In this document: piece after piece, positions 61,554-64,000 of the stretch
How the letters are laid out: each line of letters begins with the position of its first letter
Position numbering within the stretch: the first letter of the stretch is position 1
Source of the DNA: Schistosoma haematobium
Taxonomy: Eukaryota; Platyhelminthes; Trematoda; Strigeidida; Schistosomatidae
Direction of reading: 5' to 3'
Assembly (NCBI RefSeq): GCF_000699445.3
Contig: NC_067196.1
Location: 8,095,616-8,159,615 of the forward strand
DNA length: 64,000 nucleotides
The notes under the pieces: model-generated
The model's input: only the letters and a program-made list of their open reading frames with translations
Database searches by the model: none
Told to the model about the DNA's origin: nothing
Made by a program: the position numbers and the translations under genes

Positions 61554-61739
61554 TTATAAATAAAAATAATATATTTGTAATATCCCAATGAGTAGAAAAT
61601 TGGATTTTCTGACGTTTCGTGGCTTAGTGTAAGTCACTTCTTTATTCTCTGAAGAAGTGACTTACACTAAGCCACGAAACGTCAGAAAATCAATTTTCTA
61701 CTCATTGGGATATTACAAATATATTATTTTTATTTATAA
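61554..61739. repeat. Near-perfect 186-bp palindrome
   Basis: Arms 61554-61641 and 61652-61739, 88 bases each with about one mismatch, around a 10-base centre (tattctctga). The outer part is AT-rich; the inner part includes 'gacgtttcgtggcttagtg'. MITE-like, unassigned. Confidence 0.9.
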
Positions 61740-61779
61740 AATATGAATGAATTAATTGAATGTCTAATTCATTCTTGTA

Positions 61780-61922
61780 TTGTTTGTTTGAACTTTCTCA
61801 TTGATGTTTAGGATTGTAATTGATTAGTTTCTTATTGGTATATGTACATCTAACTGATGAGTCTGAACCAGAACGAAATGTACGTTCTGCATTCCACTAC
61901 CAGCCACTATCCATCTTTACTT
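61780..61922 (+). mobile_element. Sm-alpha-like SINE fragment with hammerhead core
   Basis: Lead 'tgtattgtttgtttgaac' as at 10350, then CTGATGAG (61854-61861), GAAAT and 'ccactaccagccactatcc'. The stem I strands (ATCTAA/TGCATT) are decayed and the cleavage triplet reads TTC, still of the NUH type. Confidence 0.6.
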
Positions 61923-62365
61923 GAATTTTACAGATAATAAAGTGATGAATAATAGATTTCTTATGTTTATCGAAAATAGACCAATAAGTTTATATTTAGT
62001 TTTAATCTGTACAACTAACTAAATTTGATATAATTACAAACAATTAAAAATGGAGAATATAAAGCTAAATTCAGCCTGAAAATGGTCAACTGTAAAGTGT
62101 GTCGATGAAGCTCTAAATATTTTGGTTATTGAAGCTATATTACAAGAACGCTCTGTTGGTAACTATTGAAATGTACAATGTTTAGACGAGGCAGAAATAT
62201 AGTCATGAGTATAAAACGAGTGAATAGACATGTACTTCATGATGAATAGCATATTATTAGTTATTCATTGTCCAACACCTATTGAATGTCCAGTGATCTA
62301 CGGAAAACGATTTATTCTTTTAAAATAAGTGAACCATTTATAAATAGTCTCGTTGAATAGTAATA

Positions 62366-62960
62366 GTGTAGTGAACAAGAACTCAGGTGAGGAAGACCAA
62401 TTAATAGTTTAATTCAACATTACAGAATGTCTTCTTAAAATATGAAAACCATACATTGAATACTTCATTTGCACATTATCCATTAATTGTCTCTTACAAA
62501 GTTTATCGATCTTTTATTCCTGCTGTTATTACAATTAATCTCTGTTTACATTCTTGTTCTCTTCAATTTGTTATTTTCAATCTTCTGTTGACAAACATTC
62601 GACTTCTGATTGATGTTAAGTACTACTTATATCTGTCAATATAAGTAACATATACGACAGTAGTACTGGAGTGAACAAGAACACCAGTGAGGACAATCGA
62701 ATGTATTTGAACACGAAATTACATAACAAATCACTAAAATGTAAGAACCATACAGTAAATACATCATTTGAAAGTATCAGTCCATCGTTTCAGATATCAT
62801 TGTACCTACGTTTTTATACCAATTGCTTTCCGTTCCTGTTCTTTCCTTCTCAATCTTCTACTGAAATATATATTCTATTCCTGACTATCCTTATGTACTG
62901 CTTATTTGAATATAAGTAGCTCACAGCACAGAAGTACCAATAGAATGAGTACAGATGGTA
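62366..62960 (+). repeat. R2 tandem dimer
   Basis: Two head-to-tail R2 units, 62366 to about 62665 and 62670-62960. The junction 'gtagtactggagtgaacaag' joins the end of one unit to the start of the next. Confidence 0.7.
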
Positions 62961-63150
62961 AAAAAACTTATGATCAAATTGATGGTTGTTTAGTTGGAAA
63001 ATTATATCAGTTTATGCACTTGCAAAATTATCATAACCTGTTACATATTCAATATTCCATTGAATCATTTCGTTTATTTAGTCGAAATTTAAATAATTTA
63101 AACTAAATCAATATGATGTTTGTGTATTCATTCACCACTGCGAATTCAAA

Positions 63151-63727
63151 TTACTTACTTACGTCTGTTAATCCATGGAGTATATGGCGCCGACCAGCAT
63201 TCTACAACCCACTCTGTCCACCAACTTCCTTTCTAGTTTTATCCAATTTTTGTTCATTCTTCTCATGTCTGTCTCCATTTCTCGCCGTGATGTGTTCTTT
63301 GATCTTCCTCTTCTACTTTGGCCTTGAGGATTCCATGTGACGGCTTGTCTTGTGACGCAGTTGGGTGCTTTCTTCAATGTGTGTCCTATCCACTTCCAGC
63401 ACTTCTTCCTGATTTCTTCCTCCGCTGGGATCTGGTTTGTTCACTCCCGTAGTAGGTTGTTGCTAATAGTATCCGGCCAATGGATCTGAAGTATTTTACG
63501 TAGATAACTGTTAATAAACACTTGTATCTTCTGGATGATGGCTTTCGTAGTTCTCCGAGTTTCCGCCGCATACAGTTGAACTGTCTTGACATTTGTATTG
63601 AAAATGCTGAATTTGGTGTTGGTTGACAGTTGTTTTGAGTTCCGGATGTTTTCCAATTGTAAATATGTTGCTCTTGCTTTACCGATCTTCGCCTTCACAT
63701 CTGCATCAGATCCAAACAACCAGAGCA
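63151..63727 (-). mobile_element. 5'-truncated RTE-clade LINE (SR2-like), dead
   Basis: The C-terminal 190 or so codons of the RTE protein on the minus strand: SDADVKAKIGKARATYLQLE, NTNVKTVQLYAAETRRTTK, then [20 protein letters not shown] and [19 protein letters not shown]. It ends in (GTAA)n (as 'ttacttacttac' at 63151). At least one frameshift and stop separate the two parts near 63440. Confidence 0.85.
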
Positions 63728-63961
63728 ACTATTCATTTATGTACTTGAAATTCAAACTAGAATATGTATTAATGAGTCAAACAGTATATTATTTTCTTCT
63801 CAGAATTATAATCACCATAAATTTAATTCATAATTTGAGTAGTGATAACCATCAAATTAATTTAAATGAAAATTTTTAAACACTTATACTATTATTCTTG
63901 TTACTAGGTAGTTTTTCTTTCTTTTTTTCTCTGTTTTTCTTTCTCTCTTCAATCAACTGTT

Positions 63962-64000
<39 letters not shown>
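63962..64000. repeat. (GCAC)n microsatellite, cut by window edge
   Basis: Nine or more units, continuing beyond the window. Confidence 0.95.

Noticed and set aside
63962..64000. GCAC repeat as a CRISPR-like or telomeric array
   Set aside because: Four-base unit without spacers; an ordinary microsatellite at the window edge.

Overview
The window looks like nuclear DNA of a blood fluke (genus Schistosoma; species not resolved). It is AT-rich and intron-rich, with long stretches of interspersed repeats. Two of its SINE-like families have a tRNA-like RNA polymerase III promoter followed by a hammerhead-ribozyme-like segment; the first is the arrangement known from the schistosome Sm-alpha retroposon. 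RTE-clade LINE copies with (GTAA)n tails and CsRn1/Boudicca-type LTR elements with a tRNA-Trp-like primer site also fit. Several introns are only 32-38 nt long, as is common in 5' parts of schistosome genes. No prokaryotic or organellar signature was seen.

Only three host genes can be supported. (1) 19442-22140, minus strand: a six-exon gene of unknown function, whose splice phases all agree and predict a 360-residue basic, Ser/Thr-rich protein with a KEN motif. (2) 28059-34746, plus strand: the catalytic gamma subunit of phosphorylase kinase, six exons, 425 residues, complete from Met to stop. (3) 42610-49262, minus strand: a DEDDh 3'-5' exonuclease of the REXO4/ISG20 type, five exons seen, 5' end not found. 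Genes 2 and 3 converge. A possible terminal exon of an unidentified gene lies at 37061-37324.

The rest is mostly mobile DNA. From left to right: Sm-alpha-like SINEs (21-262, 1040-1145, 4290-4400, 6310-6560, 10350-10490, 43024-43215, 61780-61922); a second tRNA-derived SINE, called SINE2 here, as single copies or head-to-head dimers (735-925, 8847-9165, 12979-13495, 16973-17640, 35318-35965, 38370-38570, 43632-43886, 61080-61500); RTE LINE fragments (2776-3836, 11848-12030, 44104-47010, 63151-63727); other LINE tails (15338-15645, 40103-40553, 49850-50057, 50140-50700); LTR retrotransposon relics and solo LTRs (1478-1841, 9456-9965, 23886-26539, 27256-27580, 39747-40099, 52911-53233, 54551-57602); and unnamed families R1 (about 550 bp), R2 (about 300 bp, once as a tandem dimer) and several terminal-inverted-repeat elements.

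The most interesting signal is in SINE2. The copies share a segment that meets the hammerhead core rule (CUGANGA with N=G, GAAA, cleavage triplet GUC) with a 6-bp stem I (GCACUG/CAGUGC) different from that of Sm-alpha. Other points of note are large inverted duplications (about 217 bp around the intronic RTE; about 0.8 kb of gag at 54.5-57.6 kb; a near-perfect 186-bp palindrome at 61.55 kb).
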